A stretch of DNA of 64,000 nucleotides from Mimachlamys varia (lineage: Eukaryota > Mollusca > Bivalvia > Pectinida > Pectinidae), in the NCBI GenBank assembly GCA_947623455.1, contig OX392535.1:37534688-37598687 (forward strand). Direction: 5' to 3'. The number at the start of each line of letters is the position of its first letter. The stretch's first letter is position 1. Below the pieces are notes generated by a model that made no database searches, was not told where the DNA came from, and saw only the letters and a program-made list of their open reading frames with translations. Position numbers and translations under genes: made by a program. Of the stretch, positions 40,830-51,700 are shown one piece after another.

Positions 40830-41035
40830 ATTTAAATGTCATATTCTGGCGTTGGTACAATTTCCAACGTGCATTGTAATTTTACGAACACAAATGTACC
40901 ATGCTGTTTGAGGAATCAGGAATTCCTAGCTTATACTGTATATTGATGAAAAGGGTGTTGAACCGAAGAATCAATTTAAAACACTACCTTCTAGGTTATG
41001 TAGAGGTGCGTTTAGTTTAGCTTTACTATGCTATT
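40830..41035 (+). repeat. R13 interspersed repeat, copy 2
   Basis: TTTAAATGTCATATTCTGGC, CATGCTGTTTGAGGAATCAG, TTGATGAAAAGGGTGTTGAA, CCGAAGAATC and TTTACTATGCTA follow the order seen in copy 1. The two are about 2.5 kb apart. Confidence 0.55.
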
Positions 41036-41489
41036 TAAAAACAAACAATGACAGCGAGCTTGAGGCTCTGTAGAAAGTGACAAGTATTCATGCTATGAAT
41101 TTAATAGAATAATCCTTAAAAACAAACAAATGATTACCTTACTTCTTAACTTTGTGGCGAAGCTTGTCCATATTTATTATTTCATCGAAATTTTCTTTTG
41201 TAATCGTGCGAACTTAACATGTTGCTTTTAGAAAAAAAAATCCTATATCATTCATTTTCTCTAAGCTAGGAATGTGTTACGAGATTGAAATCCATTTCTC
41301 ATAATAAACATGTAAATATATTATGATATACGATGTATGAACACTGATACATTTATATTTTATATTATAGATAAAAACAACAATTATTTATGTAAATTTG
41401 TACTGATATGATATTAATGAACTAGTGTACAAAAAGTCACAGAATCAAGTTCAAAATCTATCAAGATTCATGAAAACCACATAATGCAT

Positions 41490-41625
41490 TGTAACGCCTA
41501 TACTGACGAGTCCTAGGAGGAAGAAACAGCTGTATGATGCAGTTTAATTAAAAAAATTTCGACATACTGTATCTATAACTAAATTGAAAAGGTGCAGTAT
41601 ATGTGTGTGTTACGTCACCCTTATA
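41490..41625 (+). repeat. R2 repeat, copy C (5'-truncated)
   Basis: It starts near the ribozyme core (CTGACGAGTCCTAGGAGGAA) and continues through AACAGCTGTATGATGCAGTT, ACATACTGTATCTATAACT, AAAAGGTGCAG and GTGTGTTACGTCACC. The upstream half of R2 is missing. Confidence 0.82.
41497..41540 (+). ncRNA. Hammerhead ribozyme motif, copy C (stem I lost)
   Basis: The core CTGACGA ... GAAA and CAGCTGTA are intact, but the strand before the core (CCTATA) no longer matches TGATGC, and stem II has one mismatch (GTCC against GGAA). It is likely inactive. Confidence 0.55.
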
Positions 41626-42351
41626 GTAGCACCTATATTGCGTTGTATATACTATGCTTAATAATGTTAATTAATAATATACTAAATAATGAGGTTGTAT
41701 TATAACAATTATTTTTCGATGTCTCTCCACGACTTGCATGTAGTTTTTGCGTCATAAATGAAGCTTTATTATACTTTCGCAATGTAACTTCATTTATCAA
41801 GGGACAATCTAATTGGTAGCTCATGAAAATTGGCTCTATGCAATGAACTCAAAACCTCATAAACTGCAGAAAGAAACGATCGTGATTGATAAGGCTAATG
41901 CTGTGCGTGTACTTTGATAAAGTTGTTAACTAAATAATTGCTTCCTGTTCAACGGTTACGTCGAAATAACTGAAATGCCACAGCCATTGGGTTTGTCAAA
42001 TTGGATGTGATTTATGAGCTGAAAATAAAAAAAATGAAGGCTCGTTAATCTACGGAATTATTCAAACTTTTTTTAACACGAAACACAAATTTTGATTTTT
42101 CCTAGAAATTTATTTGCACTGAATATGAGCTATTCAAATATGATAAACACAACATTTTCAACAAAATCTTAAGAACTAGAGCTTGATTTAATTATGGCAA
42201 AATGAAACCAGATGTAGGAAAATGCACGACAAAGTTAAATAATGCCAGGTGTTCCGATATAGTAAATGGTCACCCACAACAGTGCATGCGAAATAAGACC
42301 AAAGAAACAACGACACACTAAGCAACATTACGTATTAATTGAAATTAACCA

Positions 42352-42545
42352 TCACGTGTGTAAAAGATGACGTTACACACACATATGCTGCACCTTTTAA
42401 ATTATTAATATATACAGTATGATGAAAAATGAATAAAACTGCATCATACAGCTGTTTCGTCCTTCTAGGACTCTTCAGTGATGGTAGGGGTGAAAAGGTT
42501 GGAATCCAAAATTTCTAAACTAATTTAGAAGCAGAAGGGTCTTTG
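42352..42545 (-). repeat. R2 interspersed repeat with hammerhead motif, copy D
   Basis: The reverse complement shows GAAGGGTC-type ends, AACCTTTTCACCCC, the ribozyme core, GTATGATGCAGTTTTATTC, TTTAAAAGGTGCAGCATATG and TGTGTAACGTCATC. It abuts an R1 copy and lies 0.85 kb from copy C in the opposite orientation. Confidence 0.85.
42441..42484 (-). ncRNA. Hammerhead ribozyme motif (type I), copy D, best-preserved core
   Basis: On the minus strand stem I is CCATCA/TGATGC (5 of 6 bp), the core is CTGAAGA, stem II is GTCC-TAGAA-GGAC with 4 bp, then GAAA and the palindromic stem III CAGCTG, with predicted cleavage after the TA. All invariant core bases are present. A type I form with such a short stem III is expected to work best as a dimer (established for retrozyme and Penelope-type ribozymes). 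Confidence 0.72.
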
Positions 42546-42571
42546 CCTTGGGTTTATATACACACAAAAAA

Positions 42572-43085
42572 ATCAGAGAATACCAAAGCGTCAACAAAAC
42601 CATAATCCGTACTCAAACTCGATTAAACTAGGGGCAAAATAGGAACAAAGGAAAGATTTACATGGAGACTCTCGTAAAAGCACAAGAGAATAAGACCAGG
42701 TGTTCCGGAAGAGTAAGTGTCTTCTGCTTCATCGACGACAACCGCCATGTAAATCTTGGTCACATCCAAGTAAGCATCAATCCTCAAAATGAAAACCGAG
42801 TCATCATTTTCATCACAACAAGTAAACACACTTACAAGCAAACTCAAAAACGTCCATCTTCATATCACACAAAGATACAGAATATTTCTCGATGATATCT
42901 AGATGGCGACCATAAAACTTGCCCATAGTCTTCATCAACCTGCATTTCTTGAATCCCTGTGCAAAATGTACCTTCATATTCGGAAATTCTTACTAATTTG
43001 TCCGGCAGCAGCCGACATCTATCACGGAAGTTATGCTATACAGAGCTGTCCCTCGAATTTTCAATCAATAGTGACAAGCCAGCGC
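42572..43085 (+). repeat. R1 repeat, long reference copy
   Basis: This is the best-preserved copy together with 755-1255. It begins GAATACCAAAGCGTCAACAA and includes CAGGTGTTCCGGAAGAGTAA, the CATCGACGACAACCGCCATG block, and the end region with TCTAGATGGCGACCATAAAA. The complementary strand is open for a 74-codon frame containing VVVDEAEDTYSSGTPGLILL. It lies directly beside an R2 copy in the opposite orientation. Confidence 0.85.
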
Positions 43086-43587
43086 CTCATGTTAGGAAAG
43101 TAGGGGTGTTACTATATATAGCATATTTACGAATCAGAGAAGGATAGTAGCCATATTCTTTGTCGACAATCGCCATGAATGTGTGTCCACCGACAATGAC
43201 ATGTCTGCGTTTTACTGTATCACCCACATGTATAAACAATATTTATGGTTCTTCATATACGTTCTGACTAATCTACTTACAGGAAAAACGGATCACTGGA
43301 AAATTGAATCCGGATAATCGTTAGGTACCTTGGGAAATCAAATTAATTAAAATAACATTTGATGTATTAAATATTGATTTCGGGAACATTATTTAAAATG
43401 ATAGGGGCGGGATCTTCAAAAATAGTATGAAGGGAAGTTGAAATAATCCAGCCGCTGTGGTAATTGGACAGAATAAGTCATCTGAAGAATAAATTTGCTT
43501 GCCCTTTGCCGACAAGGGTAAGTAAATGTCAGCAATCTCGTTTGCGACATGTAAAGAAACATAGGGGACCAATACGAACAGGGGCAG

Positions 43588-43977
43588 ATGGACGAATTAG
43601 GTTTAATTCCACACCATGTTTCAATTTCTCTAATTTTTGCCGTGTTTTTAGCATCAGGGTATTTGTTAGGTATAGAATATGTCAGGCATTTGTCAAATAA
43701 CATCTGTACTATTCTGTCAGCGACATACCAGAATACCAATGCAGAACAAAATGTCCTTAATGTCACGCGACCCGTATATCTTACTTTTGGAACTCCGTAC
43801 AGACAGAAAAATACAGCTACGCATTGGAAATCGACGGCAGTGTATAAAGAGTGGCATTTCAGCGGTACTAGACCGGGATTTGATACTCTGAACTTCAGAC
43901 TTAGTTGTTTGACCTTTAGTTCTAGCCGACAGAGCTACTTACCTGGTCAACGGAGATACCAGGCACAATTGTGCTAA
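43588..43977 (+). other. 129-codon open frame, gene status doubtful
   Basis: This is the longest non-repetitive frame outside the receptor gene. The first about 60 codons include a hydrophobic run (ISLIFAVFLASGYLLGIEY) and the rest overlaps a degenerate SINE head on the other strand. Other frames on both strands are also open here (43416-43766 minus, 43464-43700 plus). I recognise no family and see no splice sites that would connect it. It is most likely repeat-derived. Confidence 0.15.
43840..43965 (-). mobile_element. Degenerate tRNA-derived SINE head
   Basis: On the minus strand GTAGCTCTGTCGGCTAGAAC resembles an A box region and GTATCAAATCCCGGTCTAG resembles a B box region, at tRNA-like spacing. 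It underlies the 3' half of a 129-codon + strand frame (43588-43977), which is one reason I do not call that frame a gene. Confidence 0.5.
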
Positions 43978-46900
43978 TGTTATGTTATTTATGCTTCCCA
44001 AATGATAAACAAATGTGTTTTAATTAGACGTATTAATAAATTGATAATAATATGATAATTTGATACAATATACACTGTCGTAATTCTTCGCCTGTGATTT
44101 CTATCTTTTTGTGCTGTTATGATATCTCGGTTACTAAACCTTGTATTTTTCACAGAGGTCCTTCTTTCCTACTTTAATTGAATTTATTCATATATACAAT
44201 GATTGCTGTATCAACGTATACGCCAAGCAATAAAGGAATAACAAGAGCTGATTGTTGCAAAAAACAGTAGAAGCTTACACGTTACAATATTTGTTAAAAA
44301 ACTTACCTAATCTCTTTCTCTCTCCTGCTCGTTTTGTCAATTATTGATATCAAAACAGAGTTTGACTGTAAATTTGTATATTTATTGAAGCAACGTGCTC
44401 GCATGGCATTTTCAACTTTAACGTAATGTACTGCACCAGTATAGATAACTTTAACTATAAACAGTTTATGTAGCTGTATGCAATTCAGTTATTATCCTAT
44501 CCGGAAGGTCCAAGTAACAAAATATAGATTGCAGACATGTAATGTACTTTTATTTATATGAATGTATTACTTTTACCAATGTTTTTATATATATTATGCC
44601 GCGTCAGCAATGTAATCTGGCAACATCTTCTCTCTCTAGTAGCACAGCCAATAAATAGCAAGGTAGTTTATCGTGCAGCTCTTGGCACCATATGAAAATT
44701 GGCAATAACAGTCGACGTTGCATTCCCTCTGATGGCTCGCTGTGATCTGAACCATGCTTCTTGTTATTGCATCAGGGGTTTGTGACAAATACACTATCTC
44801 CAACTGCTGTGAGTCGTGTTTTTTTAACTCTGCAACACATGATGATTGATTGCATTTTAGCATTAAGAATATCCGATTCAGGTGCTGAACATCAATTGCT
44901 TAATTGAGGTCGCACGCTGTTCTGTAACAGTGTTTATGTATCAGTGCCATTATCGATACTGAGATGGAATATGCAGGCGTACTGCATTATATAATAGAAA
45001 AGGTTTTAATGTAAGCAATAAAATGTATCTTAATGGAAATTCTACACGATTTTTTATGTCATGACCAAATTATTCCATTCGACTTTTTGTTTTGTTTCAA
45101 ATTTTAATAGATATTCCATATTGCATTTTATTGGTTACATAACCAATAATAAATGTTTTCTATTGGTGGTAAAAAACAGTGAAAGGAGACTTCCATTTTT
45201 GTTTTTGATTGTTTGTTTGTTTTTTTGTTTTTGGTTTTTTGGTTTTTTTTTTTTTTGTTTTTGTTTTTTTATTTCCTTGTATTTGTTGCGACGATAAAAG
45301 AATATTACATGTAATAGATAAGGATATTACAAAACAAAGACTTCTACAAAAGTAAGCGATGATGGTGCTAATGCTTTTTTTGTAAACTTGTGTTTTGCAC
45401 ACTTGTGGAGTCTGGTATATGATATGGCATGCACTTCAAAAGATTTCTTCAATAAAGACAAGATAACGTGGTACCAAACATTGAAACAGGAAATGTAATT
45501 TCCTCTGCCATCTAGAATTAAATTGGTTTTAAATTTCCTCACCGCTGAGAACGTCGTTTAAATCATCTGAAACGTTTTATTTCCGAAGAATCTTCAATAT
45601 TATCTTTACTTACATCGTTTGTATGAATTGCGTCTATGCACTTTAAAATTGTCATCGCCCATTTTTATTATAGTATTTCTTAATATAATAGATCTGAAAA
45701 TTGATTAGTGAAAATCTTCTTTTTGAATTTATTATATTATCGGACTGAAACTGAACTTAACTGTAAACAAACTAATATGATTTACAACTTATTGCAAACT
45801 ATTTGAAACATCTATATGTAAATTTGAATGTGCAAGGCGATATTTTTTGAAAACTGTTAAGTGATATTTAATCAGATATACAACATAATTTAACTTGAAA
45901 TCTAATAAATGCAATTGGAAACACGTTATACTAATGCATAACCGACGGAAATAAATCAACGGTACAATGAACTAATTAACAAGTGGAATAATCTTTTTAT
46001 GTTTGATTTGGCGATATCTGTTCTTTGTCCAGTAACTTCAAGAACCGGATGTTTACCAACAAAACGTGAAACTGATTTTAATCTCCAAATTCCTAGTGAA
46101 AAAAACATATACATTAACATTTAATATACTTATTTTAATAACTTTAATAAATGCATTTTTATTCCTTCATTGCAATGTCGTCTACATATCCTTTATCATA
46201 AGGCCCGTGTAATACTGATATAGGAAAAACAAGGGCTACAAATAATGATTGCGAAATAATTTAAAATATGCATGAAAAAAACTAACGTCCCCAAAAGTGT
46301 GGGCTAAATTAGTGATTTTTTTCGGGATACATTTGGGACGCATAATCATCGTAAAGCATGCTTACATCGAAACTGTTATGAAACTCGAAAACACTTGTGA
46401 AATATAATTGTCATCGCAATATAGTTTTTTTAATATGTATCAGTTAATTTTAATGTTAGTGTCGGTATTAAAGTATTTACAATACATTTGATTTCAATGC
46501 ATATCTTTAATTGAAAATGATCTAAATTATGTTTTGCTAATAAGTTCATAGCCGAAATGTTTGTATATTCAGCACAAAGGATTATCTTATCAGCAAAGCA
46601 TCCTCTAAAGGTTTATCTTTTTCATGGTGGTCGCAGGTATGCGAGAAGAGGCAAAATACGCGAAATGTCGAAAATCATATTGTGTTAATAGTCTTATGGA
46701 ATGTATTTCTCAGGTAAATGTGGATGCATAGCAAATAAATTTTCATTATATGTTAGATGATGAAAACGTTCTCTAAAAGTAATTATGTACCATTTGCACA
46801 AATTGCACGTCAATATATACATGTACGACACTGTTTCGTCATTCAATTCCATACTTGGTTTCGAAACATTTCTACATCAAATGTATCTCCTGATTAATTG

Positions 46901-47639
46901 CCGTAAAGCATTTGTTTTTCAATGCACCATTAAATGTTATCCAATCTAGACAGATGTTTATACTGATGCCATGACTTTAAAAAGTCTCATGGGGAACATG
47001 TATTTTCCCATTTTCTGTAGAAATTACGAAAGAAAACAAACATTATTGCGACTACTTCAATGGTTTCTATACGGATGAGTTACTTTTATTGTAGTTTAAT
47101 TATGTTTTCACTGCTTCAGTATTTTGATACAATTTTATCTGATATGGCGATTGTGGAGAATTGCCGTTAAAACAACAATTAAAAGAGTGAAAAAAACTCT
47201 TTCAACTCTATCATCAAATAAGTATGTTAAATCAATAACGTTTTTCAACCGAGACAATTATATAAATTGAAGTTAAAAGATACAAAACTCTCCTACGTTT
47301 TCCAAACATTTTCCTGATTTTAAAATCAGTACTGTTTGCTTAATACATACAGTTTTGTGTATTTGATACACTTGATGCAATATTCAGTTTAATCATTCAT
47401 TGTATTGATTTTCTTCATCTAAACTTCCTATTCTATCGATAGCGTGGAATTAATAGGTTTGACAAGGCTCATGATGTGATGAAATTAGAATTCAAAATAT
47501 CAAGCGTACACATGTCTTGCCGTTGATAAATAGTTATGTAAATACGACATCAGCTCCATGTTATAAATAACAGAAGTATGGAATAATTCATTGGTAAAAA
47601 TCAAATGTGAAGGGCGAACTGAAGCATAATTCACAATCA
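43966..47639. other. Gene-free stretch with a T/G-rich tract
   Basis: A low-complexity T/G-rich tract lies at about 45195-45290; it produces meaningless open frames. No gene or recognised repeat otherwise. Confidence 0.5.
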
Positions 47640-47745
47640 GGCATACTATAAGCATATTCAAAACCGTCCATCTTCATATCATATAAGAAGGTAGAATATT
47701 TCCCAATGAGACCAAGATGGCGACTATGAAACTTACCCATAGGTA
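47640..47745 (+). repeat. R1 repeat, 3' fragment
   Basis: It contains the R1 end block: CAAAACCGTCCATCTTCATA, AGAATATTTCCCAATGAGAC and AAGATGGCGACTATGAAACT. The first half of R1 is absent. Confidence 0.75.
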
Positions 47746-47899
47746 GAAAATTAGGTAATTTGCAAATGAAACAAGAGCATGTTATCTAAGTGCCCATTAA
47801 GCGATAAACGGACTTAATATCGAGGTTTTACTATTAAGTAATAATAATACATTAATGATCTTAACTTACATTTTCTTTAAATTTTCGCGGGCGAGAAGT

Positions 47900-48190
47900 T
47901 AGGTTGATGGATATGGAATTTATTTCACTTAAGTTAGTAATTTTTTTTTATTAAGTTTAAAAAGACACGAGCTTCAGCTCAGTCGGAAACAGCCGGAGAG
48001 AATTGCAGATTATGATATGCACAAAACGTATCATCTCGTATATATTCCCGCCAAGTGGTGACAACGTCAACAATCGATGACGTCGTAAACAATCAGCATG
48101 TGACGTTTTCCCGGTCAAAGTTCAACATGTTAACCAATCAAAATGCGTTAAGATTGTATTCCACGTGTAGTATAATGTTATTCAACATTT
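47900..48190 (-). repeat. R10 interspersed repeat, copy 2, just upstream of the nAChR gene
   Basis: The minus strand shows GTTGAATAACATTATACTAC, ACGTGGAATACAATCTTAAC, GAACTTTGACCGGGAAAACG, TCACATGCTGATTGTTTACG and TTGGCGGGAATATATACG. It lies about 0.4 kb upstream of the probable 5' UTR exon. Confidence 0.7.
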
Positions 48191-48585
48191 GTGATGAGTA
48201 TTTGATACCCTGGGAGTTGAATAACACCCTCGTATTGTGGTAGAAAGAGTTTTCCATCTTTATGAATTTTTTCTATTTTACCGACATACGTAATTTGTGT
48301 TTACTTACCTGGTTGCTTTGTTTATTTTTTATTGTTTTGATGTAACATCACATGAACAAATGCAATATTTTAAATAGGCGGTTATAAGGGAAAATGTACA
48401 TGAGGCCAAACCTGTCCTCATGCAGCATACCAGACTGTAGACTAAAACTGTATTCTGCACGGAATATTTGAATAATCTAAATGAAACGATATACAATCTG
48501 TATCTCTTTTTAAATAACGTGATAATATCACGAAAACTTGTTGAACAAATAATTTGATCTTACTTACATTTTATTTTGTTTGCAG

Positions 48586-48633
48586 GGCAATGCTTATTGA
48601 GAGAGTGATAATGTCCTCTTATGGAAAACGAAG
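48586..48633 (+). promoter_or_regulatory. nAChR 5' UTR segment with probable upstream 3' splice site and a uORF
   Basis: A pyrimidine-rich run ending tttgcag| at 48585 is a good 3' splice site, so this stretch is probably the 5' UTR part of an exon whose upstream partner is non-coding and not located. It contains a 15-codon uORF (ATG at 48590, TGA at 48635-48637) whose stop overlaps the main ATG as ATGA. An in-frame TGA at 48598-48600 rules out extending the receptor ORF upstream. Confidence 0.6.
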
Positions 48634-48703
48634 ATGAAACACGATGTAGAGTTATGGTTGATTTCTGTGTGTGCCGTCCTTTGCATGGTATACAGCATTG
48701 CAG
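48634..48703 (+). CDS. nAChR coding exon 1: start codon and signal peptide
   Basis: The exon encodes residues 1-23 plus the first base of codon 24. A hydrophobic stretch (LWLISVCAVLCMVYSIA) is typical of a signal peptide that sends the receptor into the ER. The donor is CAG|gtaagt at 48703/48704. The start at 48634 is chosen because an in-frame TGA lies at 48598-48600, no other in-frame ATG lies between, and the leader reads as a signal peptide. Position -3 is A, a favourable start context. Two other ATGs, at 48590 and 48621, lie upstream in other frames. Confidence 0.9.
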
Positions 48704-51700
48704 GTAAGTAAAAACGTAAATCGTGCTCCTACATGGAAACAGCGTCTCAAAACATCCTCTTTTGAGTAGTGGCACGGTGCATGATATACACATTTTCGTA
48801 ATACACGATTTGAAATCTTACAAACTAGTTTAATTTTACTTCTACATTCATAAATGAAATGGGTTGTAGGCACCTGACCCTTCTGCGTCTAAATTAGTTA
48901 AGTTTGATTCTCACTTTTTGGCCCCTAGCATCACTGAAGAGTCCTAGGAGGACGAAAGAGCTGTATGATGCAGTTTAATTAATTACTACTTAAATGGTGT
49001 AGCATATGTGTGTGTTACGTCACCTCAAACCACTAGTCCAGAGTCAAGTACGTTATAATAAAACTCTCGTATTTCTATGTGATCATATTTTTATATTCAA
49101 ACGTATTGCCTCTAACAATTAGGCTTGTTAACCAACCTCATACTATGGTTGGTCCTTTATGGGGAATGGGCATTACATAGCAACATCACTCAGCTATAAA
49201 TATTAACCATTGCATGACATTGCCTCTATATAGATCTACCAACTTCAGTTGGCATTCATAACGCTATGAGTGAAATTGACTAATTGTTGACGTGATCTTT
49301 ATTATGACGTCAGAATTGTTACGTTGGATACCACGGACCGTTCCCAAGCAATGGTTGTTCTTTTCTTTGAAAAAGCATACACGATATATACATTATTAAA
49401 GCTAGATGAGGAGAAATAAAAAGAGTAATTGATTTTTGTATGAAATGAACAGATTCTAAAAAGGTAAACACAAGTATTGAACTGCTTTTAGTTGGTATGT
49501 TTATACAATATGAATGCCAAACTGGACAAAGCCAAATACAACATGAAGTGCGAAGCGCTTGTGCGCTTCATGTTGAATATTCTTTTGTCCAGTTGGCGAT
49601 TCATATTGCCTATGAATGCCAACTAAAAACAGTTCGATGCTTCAATGGTTGCATTATAATCCTTCGGGGGGGGGGGGATCATTTACATTATCTGACTATC
49701 GTTTTCGATGTGCACCGATGGGTGAAACACCTCTCATGGGTCTAAATAGATTGTAATGTTACACCAAAACACCACAGGCAAAATCCTTACTTACCTGAAG
49801 AAAATAAACAATCCTTCAAAATCCATACGTTCGTTGCAGAGGTGATTAACAATCCAGAAACCTTTGCTTCAAATTTTTACCAATCAGAATCGCGGATGGT
49901 CGTTGTCTAACCGGAGTGAAAATGGCAGGCAAAAGTGTAAACAAACTCGGCCCGATATTTAACTGTTCAGAGAACCGTTCGCAGTGCTATAGTTAAGCTT
50001 ATAAAGTGTTATATAATTAAACGATGTTGTGGACCTGTCGATAGTTCTATGATATTCCTTAATCCTTAAAGGTCGTGACCATCAACTTCCATTATTATAC
50101 AAGTCCTTTTTGAAACAACCTATGACATCACTTGTGATAAAAGGGTTGCATTATGTACATCAATTCGACGTCACTTACTCTTTGAGGATACACCCAACCA
50201 ACATCGCTTATCCCTTAGGCCTGTTCAATAAAATTTCCAATATTTACCACTTCGTTGCATTGCCTCTATATAACCCTGCCGAATCCAGTTTGCATTCATT
50301 CGGCCATGAATGTCATAGACCGATTGCTGAATTTTATCATTATTATGACGTACATTGGCTACCACTAACCGCCCTCGGGCGATGGCTGTTCTATTCATCG
50401 AACAATGAGATGAACGGATTCTAAAAATGGTGAATATAAGTATTAAACTGCTTTTACTGGTATTCATAGGTCATATGAATGCAAATTGGACCAATGCAAA
50501 TCCAACATGAAGCGTTAGCGCATTTCATTGAAATAGCCTTTTTCAGTTGGCATTCTTTTTGCATATTAATGCCAACTGAAAGCAGTTTAATCTTTAATTG
50601 CCCCACAACCCTTAAAGATGGGCTGTACTAATTTCTGAAGTAGTATTTTTTGTTCTTTATTAACATAGCGGGAGCTGGCAATGAGACGATTGAGGAGTGC
50701 CTTAGGTCGACAAACTTCAACTTGACGGATGAGCAGAGGCTTCTCACTAAGCTCATGGCGTCCTACAACAAGCAGACACGTCCAGTGTTTAATGCGTCAC
50801 ATCCGGTCAAGGTCAAAGTAGGACTGACGGTCACACAGATATTTGACGTGGTAAGTAATAAGTGTAGTGGTATCCGGTTGCCGACCTTAGGGATTGTTTA
50901 AGTTGGAATTCATAATATAACTTAACGTTCTATGGTCATTAAATTACACTAAGTGCAGAATAACTTATCTTACATTGACATGCATATTCGGCGTTAATTT
51001 TACGCAGACGCTTGTTTGTCTTTTATCCCGGACCAAATTGAAACATTTATGTTAGTTTTTGTCTTGTAAATATTTGTTCTGATCCTGAATAAGTCTGTAT
51101 CGGTTAAATCTATTTTACAAACCCTTACCTCGATGCTTTTCCAAATAAAATCTGTCTTACGTTTTTGACGCTGTTCCACTCAGTGTGTTTTGTTTCTTTC
51201 TTCAGTTGAATCCAGTCGATAGCCGAAAAGAATAAAAAAACCCACTGATATAGCACACCCTTGCTTCCTTGTACCTATAGTAGCATTAAAAGACAAAATA
51301 TATCCACAATTTGTTTTTCAATATCTTCCGTGGTATTGCTTGGCTTCTCATTATCGTCCACAAGCTCTGCCTATGCATAGTCTAAAGTCTATAAAGTGGA
51401 TATATAATTAACTTACCCCGATCGTAATTTAAACTATGACCAACATGTATAGCTTACTACTGATTTAGACGATTAAAGTGACGATTTCAATATTCCGATA
51501 CTCCGATCAATTTTCCCTTTCTTGATAGTACTATCCCTGCTTCTCCAACCAATGTTGTTAACAAGTCGCAGTTGATTCGTTATTATAGGGCTTGCTCTTA
51601 ATATCGAGATTTTTGTGACAGACGTTGACTTCTGACAAACAAACTTGCTACAAAGAGATCCAAGATGATTCAAAACTATGAGCAAGTTTTATGGTCGCCA

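Larger units (their letters stand above)
48704..50668 (+). other. nAChR intron 1 (1965 bp)
   Basis: A GT-AG intron in phase 1. It holds an R2 hammerhead copy 94 bp after the donor and two related foldback-bearing segments. I see no further exon in it. Confidence 0.9.

Noticed and set aside
43588..43977. 129-codon + strand frame as a real gene
   Set aside because: Half overlaps a degenerate SINE head, competing frames are open on both strands, and no family or splice context is recognised.
45195..45290. Frames encoding Phe/Cys-rich or Lys/Thr-rich peptides
   Set aside because: They come from a low-complexity T/G-rich tract.
48621..48703. Alternative start at the ATG at 48621
   Set aside because: It is in a different frame from the receptor, gives no signal peptide and does not join exon 2 in frame.
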